Assembly: GCA_949316495.1 (NCBI GenBank)
Contig: OX439009.1
Span: 16,141,701 to 16,205,700, forward strand
Direction: 5' to 3'
DNA from: Amphiduros pacificus
Lineage: Eukaryota > Annelida > Polychaeta > Phyllodocida > Hesionidae
Length of the DNA: 64,000 bases
Made by a program: the position numbers and the translations under genes. The notes beneath the pieces are model-generated. The model worked only from the letters and a program-made list of their open reading frames with translations, was not told the DNA's origin and did no database searches. Of this stretch, positions 1-51,937 are shown one piece after another; the first letter of the stretch is position 1; the number at the start of each line of letters is the position of its first letter.

Positions 1-3000
1 GTCGAATAAAGTAGCAAAATCAAGGGAACTCTATACCTTATTTGGCTTTGCAAGAGAAAAGCTTCCAAGTTGTAGCTGACACGTGTCCAGTTAGAAACAT
101 TTTACTTATTAAGTTTATCGTTTCCCAAGGTCTTATATGTTATTTATATCAGCAGTGGTGTTTCTAAGACAGAATCTCAACAGAAAAGTCAGTAAATTTG
201 TTATATTTAACTAAAAAATATTTAAATAGTGTTCAAAGAACCTTTATTTGACAAACTTTCTTAATTAATTGAGGGCCAGGCATGTAGCTTGTATTTGCTA
301 TTATTCTGTGTAAACAAATATGATTTACAGTCATTTTGTGCTACAAAGTCTGTCTGAAGTGACCTCTACTGGTGCTAAATGTGCAAGTATATCCAAGATG
401 CCAAAAAACGTTAGCGCACATCAGGTGAAACCATCATCACGCTTTTTTCTCGCTCATCATGATCAGAAAATGAGCATGACCATTTTGTTTATCATCAGAG
501 CAAATGATAAGCCATAATTGTTTAATCATGAATTCATCATTGATTCAGATTTTATGAGATATGTCATCTAGATTTGTCTGAAACTGTTTAGCTTTTGTTA
601 ATGATAACATGTCAACCTTTCCCTGACTGATCATATTGGCTTGTAGTTTGGCAGGCAAGAGCATAATACGCTGTCAGATGTGCACACTTTGGTCCACACT
701 GTCAAATGCTCTCTTCTCCTGTTTCATTGTGGTGCCGATTGGTGCAGGGCAGTTTAAACAAATCAAAGCAAATCTACTCTGATTAAGGACTTTGGTCGTT
801 ATATTTTTGCCTGACAGCTGATGACTTAGGACTCTGCAGAAGAAAAGTTATGTTCCTATTTGAATCACATGGATACTGAGGGAGAAACAGTGGTAACACA
901 GGCCATCTCCTGTCAAAGGCCTTTACTCAGGAAAAGTGCCTGTATGCTGTACGGCTGTAATCAGAATGGGACAATAATATCCACACTTGACCCTGGGAGA
1001 GCATCGTCACAGTTCACGGCACCAGAAAGCCAATGGGAGATCTATGTCAACTCTGAAAATAGTGATTGTATGGAGAGAAGGGGGGACCGCCATGGTGGGA
1101 AACAGTAGCATAAGAGAACCGCGACTTGTCTCATCTCGACAGAAACAGAAACGTACAACAAGGCCCAAGAAGCAGGACAAAATGCCTTGATTTTAATCTC
1201 ACATATAAAAGGATACTTAGATTTATGGGAGATTGATGAACAATTTCTTGGAAGAGTATGGTTTGTGACATTTTTGGAGAACTTTAGAGACATTGTTTGA
1301 ACAAAGGTAAGATGTTATGCTTGGCTATTGAAGTGTATATCCGCAAAGTGGTTTTGTGCCAGTCTCAGTCTGTGGGACAACAAAGGCAAAGATGGAAGTT
1401 TGTCGGTGAGATATTACCCCTCCAGTCCAAACCACGCAGCCATCAGTCACATGACTGACATGACCAAATGAGGTCAGAAGGTCACTTTGAGTTACTCACA
1501 CTTCAGTTATTGCCTGGAACTATGAGTTCACATGAATGTATTGTGTGAACACATTTATTCATGTTTGCTGTGAGCCAGGTGATGTTTGAACCAAAGCAGA
1601 TAGAGCAATAACAACACTCTATTGAAATCAGAAGGTATCGGTTATTAAATTCATCAAATATTAGGCATTCAAATGGAGATTTGAGAGGAATTTATATCAA
1701 CCACAATCCTGCAAAATGGAACCTCATATTTTGTCGTAATTGCCAATTTCAGCCCTATAAAAAAACAATAAAAGAGACTAAGAGATCCTTAGCTGTCATC
1801 ATAAAAGAGGAATGAAATATGTGGGAATTAGAAACAGGTGCCATAAGCCACCCATGATTGGAGACCAGTTGATATTTTTGGGGAGAGACCTGATTATATT
1901 TGGGGGAGAGACATGATTATATTAGGGGAGGAGAGACCTGGTTATATTAGGGGGAGTGGAAGCCAGCTGATATTTGGGGGAGGTGAGACCTAGTTATATT
2001 AGGGGAAGGGAAGACCAGTAGATATTAGGGGAGGATAGACCTGGAAATATTAGGGGAAGGGGAGACCAAAAGATATTTGGTGGAGGAGAGACCTGGTCAT
2101 ATTAGGGGGAGGGGAGATCTAGTTATATTTAGGGGAGGTGAGACCTGGTTATATTAAGGGGAGTGGAAGCCAGCTGATATTAGGGAGTAGATAGACTTTC
2201 ATTATATTACTGGAAGGAGGAATAATTGATTGCTGTTGTATTTATCCGAAACACTAACCTTGTGTGAATATAATTGGGTATAAATTGGAAGAATTGATAT
2301 TAAATAGGACATCCCTTGTGATTTAAGAAAGTAAATGATACTTAGTTAGAAATGCATGGACCTTCCTGGTGGGTGATTAGAGCAGTGTTGGTGAGAGGGA
2401 ATAAGTGTTAGTTAATGGTCCATACGAAGGTTGTATGTAAAATACCAGAGGACCACCCAACCAATGGTCAGTGGTCAGAATTAATTAGACTGATCACAGA
2501 CCAGGCAGCCATGCATGATTTATATGCTCTGCTGCCTTTGCCTTCATCGTGAATAAAACCAGACGACCATAATGAATGCTAATTTGATTTGTTTAATACA
2601 TGAAGAATATTCATTTTTTTTCCAGCCTTATTATACCTCCACACCAACTTTCTGCACTATTATATAATTATTTGGCAACATTCTAATTCAGAAAAGAAGA
2701 ATCTAATGGACTTATTGTTGGTCTATAAGTTGGAAAAGTCCACTTACTGTAAAAAAAAAAATCTTAATGGATCAATTATTTCAATTTACTGCTTTTGTTG
2801 AGCACCTGAAATATTTTGTCATCATCATCAAACCAAAAAAATCATGAAGACTAGTAGTTGTTATTCTTTCGATCATGCAACATTTTGTGTTATAACTCTG
2901 GGAATTTAGTATAAACAAAAATGTCTTCAGTTCAGGTCTACATGTAATTTTTGTCAAGAGAAACAGGAAATAATTATATGTGAAGCATTTTTATTGTAAA

Positions 3001-3189
3001 AACATGCTTTTGCTGTGGTAAAGGTTGGAAAGGTGTCCAGTGTTGTGTGATTTATCCATTTTAATTTCTGCCACGTTGCGATCTACAAGTCTTAGTTTTA
3101 TTTTTAGTTTATTGTGACATGTTTTTTTTCTAAAAGATGGAGATAATAGGAAATTATATGTTTAAAGCCTTTTTCTTTTCTTTTTGCAG
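1..3189 (+). other. Intron upstream of the first visible FRMD4 exon
   Basis: I looked for an exon encoding the start of F1 (vertebrate LLDDRKLELLVQ to YFGIAF) and found none, so this appears to be one intron running off the left edge. It contains the minisatellite at 1860-2215. A slightly GC-richer patch at about 860-1190 has short open frames in two phases with no recognisable protein. Nothing else stands out. Confidence 0.7.
1860..2215. repeat. Degenerate G-rich minisatellite, unit about 25-33 bp
   Basis: About 11-12 imperfect units of the type GGGGAGGGGAGACC followed by TGGTTATATTA or AGTTGATATTA. The strand is strongly purine-biased, with GGGG runs in nearly every unit. One longer variant with GGAGTGGAAGCCAGCTGAT occurs at about 1952 and again at about 2160, hinting at a higher-order duplication. 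Confidence 0.85.
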
Positions 3190-42922
<39,733 letters not shown>

Positions 42923-43900
42923 CCCAAGTCCTATACACCAAAAGAGCATCTGACAGGAGGTAATGCATAATAATATCTACATTTTTTGTGTCCATGTGGC
43001 TCATAATAGTATTTTTCCTCCACACTCATTACATTCATATGTATATAATCTTGAACAGCAAATTGAATACAGATTCTTTCTCTTTTTTTCTTGTCAAGAA
43101 ACTATGTTATAGAATTGATTTTCATACAGATATAAATTGATTTGCATCTCATTCGCAATGAAGTATAAGATATTTGAGTGATGTCTGAGCAGTAAGATAA
43201 TCTTATGAATATGTGGACATATTGTTGCATTTCAGGTAGCCACCACCAGATGGCAGTCTCATTCAAAGGCAGCTTCAACAGGGATTCAGTATGACGGCAT
43301 ATTTCTACAAGACTGCTAAATTATCTCAACTCTTGCAGTGACTAGAAAGTTTCATTTCAGATGTTTTAGCTTTGATGTGATGTATTATTCAACAAGCAGA
43401 AGCGTAACTTGAATCTCTTGAAAATCACCAAAATAAAATAATAGGGCATTTGTGATTCATAGTAATATCTATTTATATGTTGAAATGGAAATGCATAACT
43501 TTCAATAGCTGATAAATCATTAACAAACATTGCAGAACCAGACAGAGTATGTATATTAAAAATTGACATAAAATATCAAATGTAATCAAAAGGAAAAAAA
43601 TTATCAGCTTCAAGATAGGACATTTTAGTTCGTGGCATGACAACCAGGGTCCTTCAACTGGGTAATGGTTCGTTTTGTATGTTTAGAGTTTTCACATTGA
43701 GCCAGAAAAGAGCAGGTCCCTTTGTGTAGATCTTGTCAGGGAGGAATAAATGGTTGATTAAGGTCTTCATTAGAGCTGATCAGTAAGTCAGTATATTTGC
43801 TGACAACTGAACACGTACAAAGATGTGAACTGAACAATAAAACACTTGAAACTTGAATTATCATGTCCAGCATAAATGTTAATTTATTTAATTTCCAATC
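42923..43900 (+). other. Probable FRMD4 3' UTR, possibly with one UTR intron
   Basis: A good donor (GGAG|GTAATG at 42960) and acceptor (GCATTTCAG ending at 43235) could remove a 275-bp UTR intron. AATAAA signals occur at 43432, 43745 and 43836. The true cleavage site cannot be fixed from sequence. Confidence 0.45.
43243..43254 (+). promoter_or_regulatory. CTCF-type motif CCACCAGATGGC
   Basis: Exact fit to CCASYAGRKGGC on the plus strand, 8 bp downstream of the candidate UTR acceptor at the end of FRMD4. Occupancy is unknown. Confidence 0.4.
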
Positions 43901-45499
43901 ACCTGTTTTTGCATGTAATATATTGTGCCATGATATGCTATATTGTAAGGCCAATTAAAACTTGTGTTTCTCATTAAATAGAAATGGAATTGGAAAACAG
44001 TTACATTTTAATAACTTTTTTCAACTTTGATGAGAAACAAATTTTTATTTGCTGTCTTAACAACAAAGTTAGAACTGACGAATGATTAATTAAGCCAAAA
44101 TTGAAATGAACAAAAGGTTAACAGAGGTACTTGATTGACTCCTTGACATTAATTACAAATAAAATGAAAAGTCATTAATTATATTGTTAGATTCATAATT
44201 AGAGAAGGATTTTTGAGTTTAGTGTTGAGAGATGTACAGAGAAAGTTCTATTTATTAAGAAAAGCCATATATTCCAATTAGATAATGGTTTCTACAATGT
44301 GTGTTTTTACTTGAACACAAAAAACAACAAAAAGGTTTGATTATTGATTGATTTTCAGGATAGAATTTGGAGAAAGGTTTAATGTGATGCCTTTTCAAGG
44401 GTGATCATTGTTTTTGTATTAAAATGAAATAGATTTTTTTTTATTTCATTGTGGTGACAAAATGTGTTCATTTCTGTGGCATTAAATTGAGACAAACTGG
44501 TAGAGTAGTAAAAAAGCCTACATATGTCCAAAAAAAAATCTCAAATAATATTGTACAATCTTGAATTTTTTTTTTTACAAAAGATTGCAAACAGTTTTGA
44601 TATTGAGATATTAATATTACTATAAAATATAAATCAGAATTTTGAAGCAGTTTCCTTGCCAAATATTTATTTAAATTTCACAATACTCTTCTTTCGCATA
44701 ATTGTTTTCGGATATTACTTGGTAAGGAGCTATAAAAAAAGTATGTTTCTGATATTAATAGTAAGATGGGTTTGCATAGGTATGCTTCTTTACAAAGAAA
44801 TATTGGGTAACTATAGACTGATTCACCAACATATTCCTTCCAAATCCAAGGAACAAAGGCATTCCTAAGCTTTCAGTGTCTCCATATTCAGTGGGTCTGT
44901 TTCCTATCAGCTGCTGATGTCTGACAAATTATGTTTGAATATAGTGTTTGGGTACAAATAACATTCCAGTGATCATGTTAATTTTTGTGTCAAATTAAAA
45001 AAATATATAGTCATGGAATATATATCAAATATGTGCTTCAAACTTTTTGAAATTAAAAAATCAGGGTTCTCTTGTTGCAGTATTTCCCCAGAGAAATTCA
45101 GGGTTTTCCCACATGAAATAGTTTGTAAACTTCTACTCTGTTTATGAGTATGGATCCGATACATTAAAGCCTGTATGGTTAAATCATAAATTCTGTTATA
45201 GGCAACACTGTACAAATATATGGATAATTTATGTAGTCAAAGTGTTGTCAATTTGTATGACATTCTTATATGTTTATTCAAGTTTGGGGTTAGTATGAAC
45301 CTCATATGGTGCAAATAATAAAAAAAAATATTCATAAATAAACTTATTACCTTGTTTGTTCTGGAAATAAATTGATTAAAATGATTTGAACTGAAGGTGC
45401 CATTTAAACTATAATGAGAAACTTTTCTGTCAATATAAAATAAAGGTGCAGATTTCTAGATATAAAGCCCCAAGCCCAATCCTGGAAATACCTGCAGAT

Positions 45500-46090
45500 T
45501 GCTTTATAATTGCTTTATCATTTTAAGTATTAACCCAGCTTTGCAGCTCAACAACACAGATAATATGCTAAACATTATGTATTTGATATTGGGGCTGGCT
45601 CCATCACCCAAACATTGATGAACATGCATGTGCTAAACAAGTTTAGGTCTACCATTATATTTTTTTAAAATCCTGATTGAAAAAAGTGACCCTGATGAAG
45701 AATATAGAATTCATGTTGTGACGCGATTTGTGCAGCGGAAAGTGCCACTTTGTACACGATTGCTGCCCTGCACCAGCAGAATGCAGTAATGTGCACTATT
45801 GGTTGTCTCAGAGAAGATTGACAAACAGAATGACAGATAATCTCCCCTTCTTTTAAATCCAATATGGCAGACAGACCTTTTTTAATGTCTCAAACTGTGG
45901 CTGTACTTAAATTACCAAAAAAGAGGCAGCAGATGTTTTTAATGATTAAGAAATATTTATAAATAGATAGGATCCCTAGAATATATCTTGCCTACAAATA
46001 GCTAAAACCTCCACTCAGTAGTTTTAGCAAACAAATTTGATGGACAGACAGAATGACAGAAAATAAATCATTTTTGTTTACTTTTGGCAT
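45500..46090. repeat. Diverged dispersed repeat, copy A
   Basis: Shares ordered blocks with 48835-49215: TTTAAGTATT, AACCCAGCTTTGCAG, TCAACAACACAG, GGCTGGCTCCATCACCC and AGACAGAATGACAG. Family unknown; no tRNA promoter boxes or open reading frame were found, so it may be an old SINE or DNA-transposon relic. Confidence 0.5.
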
Positions 46091-48351
46091 ATTCTGTCTT
46101 ATGACCCAGAATTTCTTGCATGACATCATCTGGGGTCCCACAGAATTATTGAAAGCAAAAAACTGCTCGTGCTCAAAGAAAAATGATACCAATCTGTTGG
46201 CAATATCGAAACAAAAAAATCTAACTTTATTTTCATTTCTTTATTGACATTCATTGTATATCTTGTTAATAAGTTAGATGATAATCACAATAAGTATTTA
46301 CACCAGGCTTGTAACAATACAGCAGCAAAGTACAATCTAGCTTCCCACTGGCCACAAAACAATTCAATATTAATATTGCACAATTCCTCAGGACATCAAC
46401 ACAAAACAACTTCCCCATATTTTCCCCTTTATTTAAGCTGATAAATAAAACTGGTACCAATTATTCACTTCATGTCATCTACTTATTTAATTAATTTCTG
46501 TTATGGCTTGAATGAAAAACAGCTAACACACAATTTGCTTTCAGTAAACCTTAAAATTATCCTGAGAATGAACAAATATATTGGATACCCGATAATGAAA
46601 AAATGATGCACATCTTAATAAACCAAAATGATATCACTATTTTCTGTACTTCAAATATTCTGATAAGATCTGTGTCGGTATTGGACCCCTGAAAGATCAT
46701 GGTCAACAAAATAGAATCGGGACAGCAGTCTATGTAAGTTCATCTCACAGAATTCATTGGGTGCCAGTGTCTTGGCATTTCTGTTATTTTTTCAGCATCA
46801 TTACATGGGTATGACACAATAATATCCACTTTGGATAGTCCTAAATACTTCCTGCATTCTATTCCTTCTCTATGCTACACATTTACACAATAAGAAAACT
46901 CTTCCCATAAGTCCATATTGGCCTCAAATATTAATACTCGCCAAAAGGTGCAATGGTCAACCAAACATATTTTAAACCACCAGATCACTATTCACCCTAC
47001 TGTTTGAAATCTTCATTGTCATTTAAACCTTTTACACTAACTCTGTTTATCATACATGATATACCTCACTGAAATTGTGGGGTATATAATCCAATTGTAG
47101 CCAATTGTTGGGTATCCACTTAAAGTCAATAGTGAGAAATTAAAATCCAATAAAAGGCAGAAAATGGTGTCATAATCCCATACTATCAAATATTGGACTG
47201 TAATATTCACTAATAACAAATAGCGGTTTCCCTTGAATGGCCAAGAGTGGGGTATTATATTCCACTTATATCAAATATCTGGCTACATAATCTATTAAGA
47301 GCCAATGTTTGGTAATGTAATCTTGACCAGCTTGGTTAAATGACCAATGTCTCAATCTCCAAACCTAAATATTCATTTCTCTCACATTTCACATGGAAGA
47401 CACATGGTAGACTTTAACTTCAAAATGCAAATATACATTTTTGAGATATTTTCACTCACTTAACAACTGTAACAATCAAATTCATGCAAATATTAGGCAG
47501 ATTATTTGATGTATGACTTAACAGATATATATAGATTTTGTTCATACCCTGTTCATGACAATATATCATGTCTTATCTGATCAATCATTTAAGCTCTCTC
47601 ACAATATGCATTATATTCCACTGTCTTATATTTCAGCAACTGATTGTCTCATTCTATAGATATGTGATGGAGAAAACAAATTATTTCTTTTGTGCATGGG
47701 ATTAATACAAATTTAGTTTTCCTACATTTCAGTCACTATGGCTACAGGTTGACAAAATTTGACCCCACATGTGGAACTTCAATTTCTTCAGGATCACTGC
47801 AGAAGTTACATATGATGGTTAATTAGTTTTATTATTTGGAATATATTTTGATGATTGAGTTCAACTCTGATTTTCACAATTCAACATATATATTTAAATA
47901 TTTTATCGTTATTATTCATTACATGAACACTATTATGTGATAATTATTTGTCCTTTTCCAATTACTATATTTCACAAGAAAATTTCACAAAAGTAGAGGC
48001 ACTTTTGCCAACATACTAATACAAAGATGCACACATGTCAGGTCAAATATTGCATGTTTTAAAAATACATATACGGTAATTTTACACAATATCATGGTTT
48101 TTTTTATAGACAAACACTTTATACAATTCAATGTTCGAACAAGTTACACAGACAGAAAAATAACACTGTATTTTAAAATAGTGCAGCATATGGCATGTTT
48201 GAGATATTAGTGCCACTATAACTCGTGGATTTAATATACTGATTCACAAAATGGATCTGTGCTCCAAGGACATGAACTATCAGATTAAAACACTCATGAA
48301 TATCGTAAGTTAGTGAATACAAAAGGAACCTTTTACTGTGCATTAAAATTT

Positions 48352-48719
48352 ATATAAGGCTTGGTCTCACCATAGCGAACAGGCTTAGCGGATGAGTTGC
48401 AGAGTGGAAAATGTCCAAAGTCTTGCACGTTCAGAGTCAGAACACAGTCAGAACTCAGTCAGAACACATTCAGGATGAGATACGAACTAAGTGTTCAGCA
48501 CGTGCAATGAAGACAGTGTGAACTGGCCATTTACATCAGCATGTTGGAAAAGTTTTGTGGACCAAAGCGTACATACCCGTATCCGAACCCTGAAGGACTG
48601 AAGAATGAGATATTAAGAAAGCGTGTGAGTTGTGTAGACTTCCAAACTCATTCTGAACAACCAAATTTTCCCTGTCCGCTTTCCCCCGCTTGGCCTGTTC
48701 GCTAGAGTGAGACTACCGC
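48352..48719. mobile_element. MITE-like element, about 370 bp, with terminal inverted repeats
   Basis: The left end reads GTCTCAC-CA-TAGCGAACAGGC-TT-AGCGG (about 48364-48391). The complement of the right end reads GTCTCAC-TC-TAGCGAACAGGC-CA-AGCGG (about 48685-48712). That is 24 matches of 28 in opposite orientation. An 8-bp TAAAATTT lies just outside each side (48344 and 48720), which would suit a hAT-type target duplication, but it is AT-rich and may be chance. There is no coding inside; it contains short direct repeats of CAGTCAGAACAC. Confidence 0.7.
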
Positions 48720-48834
48720 TAAAATTTTTTACTTAAAAATTCTGACATTAACTACTACTAATATCTGTGGAGATGACATATGAATTTTTTAATAATTTAT
48801 ATTCTTAAACATAGGCTAAAGGCTCTGTTGACCA

Positions 48835-49215
48835 CTGCTTTTCTGGAAAATGGCTGCAATTTGCTTTATAAATAACAGTTTTAAGTATTTAACCAGCTTT
48901 ACAGGTCAAGAACAGTCAATGTAGCAAAAATAATGTGTAGTATTGCACACAACATGGTGAGCTGACTCTATCACCCCAGCTTTTTTTACAGAAGTCTCAA
49001 AATGAGGCTATATTTAGATTGGTAGAATGAGGCACTGGATGTTCCAGGTTTGCATACATTTTAAAAATCAAATCAAATCAACAAATCACATCACTGTTTG
49101 CCATTGCATTTTTTTAAATCATAAAAAAAATTGAGCCTCATAGAAATTAGACAAGATTCATCACCTGAGAAGATCCAAGTTTGACAGAAAGACAGAATGA
49201 CAGATAATGTTCCTA
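48835..49215. repeat. Diverged dispersed repeat, copy B
   Basis: Partner of 45500-46090, with AACCAGCTTTACAG, GAGCTGACTCTATCACCCC and AAAGACAGAATGACAGATAA in the same order and orientation. Begins about 115 bp after the MITE-like element. Confidence 0.5.
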
Positions 49216-50809
49216 TCTCACTCAATAAGCTATACTGACAAAGTCAGCAAAGCTAGAAAGCATTTTTAAGTACAAGGTCACTTTCATAACTAAAGATATG
49301 GACATATTTTGGTGAAAAAAATATAAGAAATTAGAAACATAGGTTTATCTGTAAACCAATGTAACCTGAACTGTAACTTGAATGTATGTCGACAGTCAAA
49401 TTGCACTATTACAAGTTTTTCACATGTAAAATACTGACAGCAGAGGGCACTACTCATAAACAGAACAATACAGATTTGTTTTGCAGAGGCAGCACAGTAT
49501 CACAGATAGTGAGAAAAGTTGGTGTAGCTGAATGGTATGATTTTTACATATTTCTCAATATATCAAAATATGCTAATGGTCTCACATCAATTAAAGTTGC
49601 TCTGGCACTGAAAGGGTTAACAAAGCACCATGCAGATTCAACTTTCCACTGTTACTACTGGCACTGAACTGGTTAATGAGAAAGATGACAGTTTGAACTT
49701 ATGACGTCAAACTGACTCTGCTTTGGTCTCCACTGTACTTATGAACAGTTTGGAGCTGCAGCTACTGTACATGACTTTGCAAGATTCACTGGATGCTTCA
49801 GACCAATGAGATGAGCAAGAACAGATTGAAGAAGAATGTAAATAAAATCTATAGTTCCATTTCATTCTTCACATCATACAACTCTGAAATTTTTTTCACC
49901 AGGCTGAATTTCAGTAAATATATCTGGTTACTTCAAGTGACTGTTTAACACTTCTATATATGATTATTGCGCTTAATCCTAAATTTTAATGTTATTCAAA
50001 TATTCTTCAAACATTCAGAATACTATACTTAAATGCATCTCCTTCCAACCCTGTGTCATTGAGATGCCTTTAACTATCTCAACCAGTTTTAACCCTTATC
50101 ATAGCATAAAATTACCCTTCATCAAATTAATTTCAGAAGATGACAACTTGATTATTATAAATAGGCGTGCTACATAAAGTACTTGTCTGTTAATATAACA
50201 TATATACCATTTTGGCTGTACAGAATTGGCTGTTAAGTGTCATTTAACATGACTACATTACTTTGACATCTATCAATGTCACATTTAGGGATAATGCTTT
50301 TCATAAAGCATATCATTATAATACAGGTCGCATGGAGACATAGACTTTAATATAACAGGTCTTAATTACTCCTTTAACATTCATCAATCAATGGGTATTG
50401 TTTGTAAATAGATTACACATCGCTTAGTCTAGATGAATGCCTTAATGTTTCAATTATATGTGGTACTTTCAATAATTTCTGAAAGACATCTCTTGTAAGT
50501 CATTTTAAATCATAGTTTTGGTTTTATTGTGCAATTCTCACAATAAATGCCAGAACAAAGGCATAAGTTGGGTACTTCATAAGTTTTATTGATATTAAAT
50601 CTTGTAAGTCTGAACCAGCCAAAAAATAAATGCCCACAATATAGCATGGGACTGTTGATAAAAACTATTTGCTGGAGATTCTATACTCCTCAAGCTGTTA
50701 CCTTTAATATGCATTTCCTTGTGACTGGAACTTTTGAAAACCCTTAAATAAAATTTGTTAATCAGTTGAAGCCAAATCCAGGGAGCTTAACATCAATTTG
50801 GTCAGATGT

Positions 50810-51005
50810 AGTGTGACTCTATGGTTACTGCACAACTCTATGCTTACTGCATGACTCTATGCTTGTTGCATGACTCTATGCTTACTGCATGACTCTATGC
50901 TTACTGCATGACTCTATGCTTACTGCATGACTCTGCTTACTGCATGACTCTGCTTCTTGCATGACTCTTTGGTTGATACATGACTCAGTGTTTGCTACAT
51001 GACTT
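50810..51005. repeat. 19-bp tandem repeat, about 10 units
   Basis: Units of TGCATGACTCTATGCTTAC, with later units losing a few bases (GACTCTGCTTAC). The first unit grows out of a non-repeat string GTGTGACTCTATGGTTACTG. Confidence 0.93.
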
Positions 51006-51370
51006 TATGATCACATCATCATGACTCTGAAGGGTCATGTTCAGCCATTGTGCAGCCCCCATGTACTTACTTGGATATGTGTGTGCATGACCAAACGAGT
51101 GTTTAGCTCCAACTGTGATTTTATCACATAGGAACTGAAAATAAAAAATGTTTGACTTTCTTCAACAGAATGAAAACTCTGTTCTTGAAAATTTATCAGG
51201 AGCAGATCCAGAACAAGGCATAAAAGTGGGGGACATATCAAATACAGTAAACACTGAAAAAGTTCAATTCTCTATTATGTTATATTATTTTAACTAGTCC
51301 AGCTAGCCTTCCTATAGGTTTCATATTAAACACAAACCCCACCAACCATCGTCTCTGTCAGAAGCTTATA

Positions 51371-51937
51371 ACAGATCATGATTCTAATGTTAACAGTTTC
51401 CCATTATTGGGTTATACTGAATCATGATTCTAATGTTAACAGTTTCCCATTATTGGGTTATACTGAATCATGATTCTTATGTTAACAGTTTCCCATTATT
51501 GGATTATACTGAATCATGATTCTGATGTTAACAGTTTCCCATTATTGGATTATACTGAATCATGATTCTTATGTTAACAGTTTCCCATTATTGGATTATA
51601 CTGAATCATGATTCTTATGTTAACAGTTTCCCATTATTGGGTTATACTGAATCATGATTCTTATGTTAACAGTTTCCCATTATTGGATTATACTGAATCA
51701 TGATTCTTATGTTAACAGTTTCCCATTATTGGATTATACTGAATCATGATTCTGATGTTAACAGTTTCCCATTATTGGATTATACTGAATCATGATTCTG
51801 ATGTTAACAGTTTCCCATTATTGGATTATACTGAATCATGATTCTTTTGTTAACAGTTTCCCATTACTGGGTTATATTGAATCATGATTCAAAGATTGAC
51901 AGTCCTTTATTAATGGATTATACTGAATCATGATTTG
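51371..51937. repeat. 46-bp tandem array, 12 units, each with a 12-bp palindrome
   Basis: ATCATGATTC recurs at exact 46-bp spacing from 51375 to 51927. Each unit contains the perfect palindrome GAATCATGATTC, then TTAACAGTTTCCCATTATTG. Inner units differ at only two or three fixed positions; the last two are clearly diverged, as expected for an array kept uniform by unequal exchange. Confidence 0.97.

Noticed and set aside
19-60. TTATTTGGCTTTGCA as the missing F1 exon (YFGIAF-like)
   Set aside because: The surrounding residues do not match and no donor follows in the right phase.
51371-51937. CRISPR-like regular spacing in the 46-bp array
   Set aside because: Units abut with no variable spacers, and the setting is an animal genome; it is a plain tandem array.
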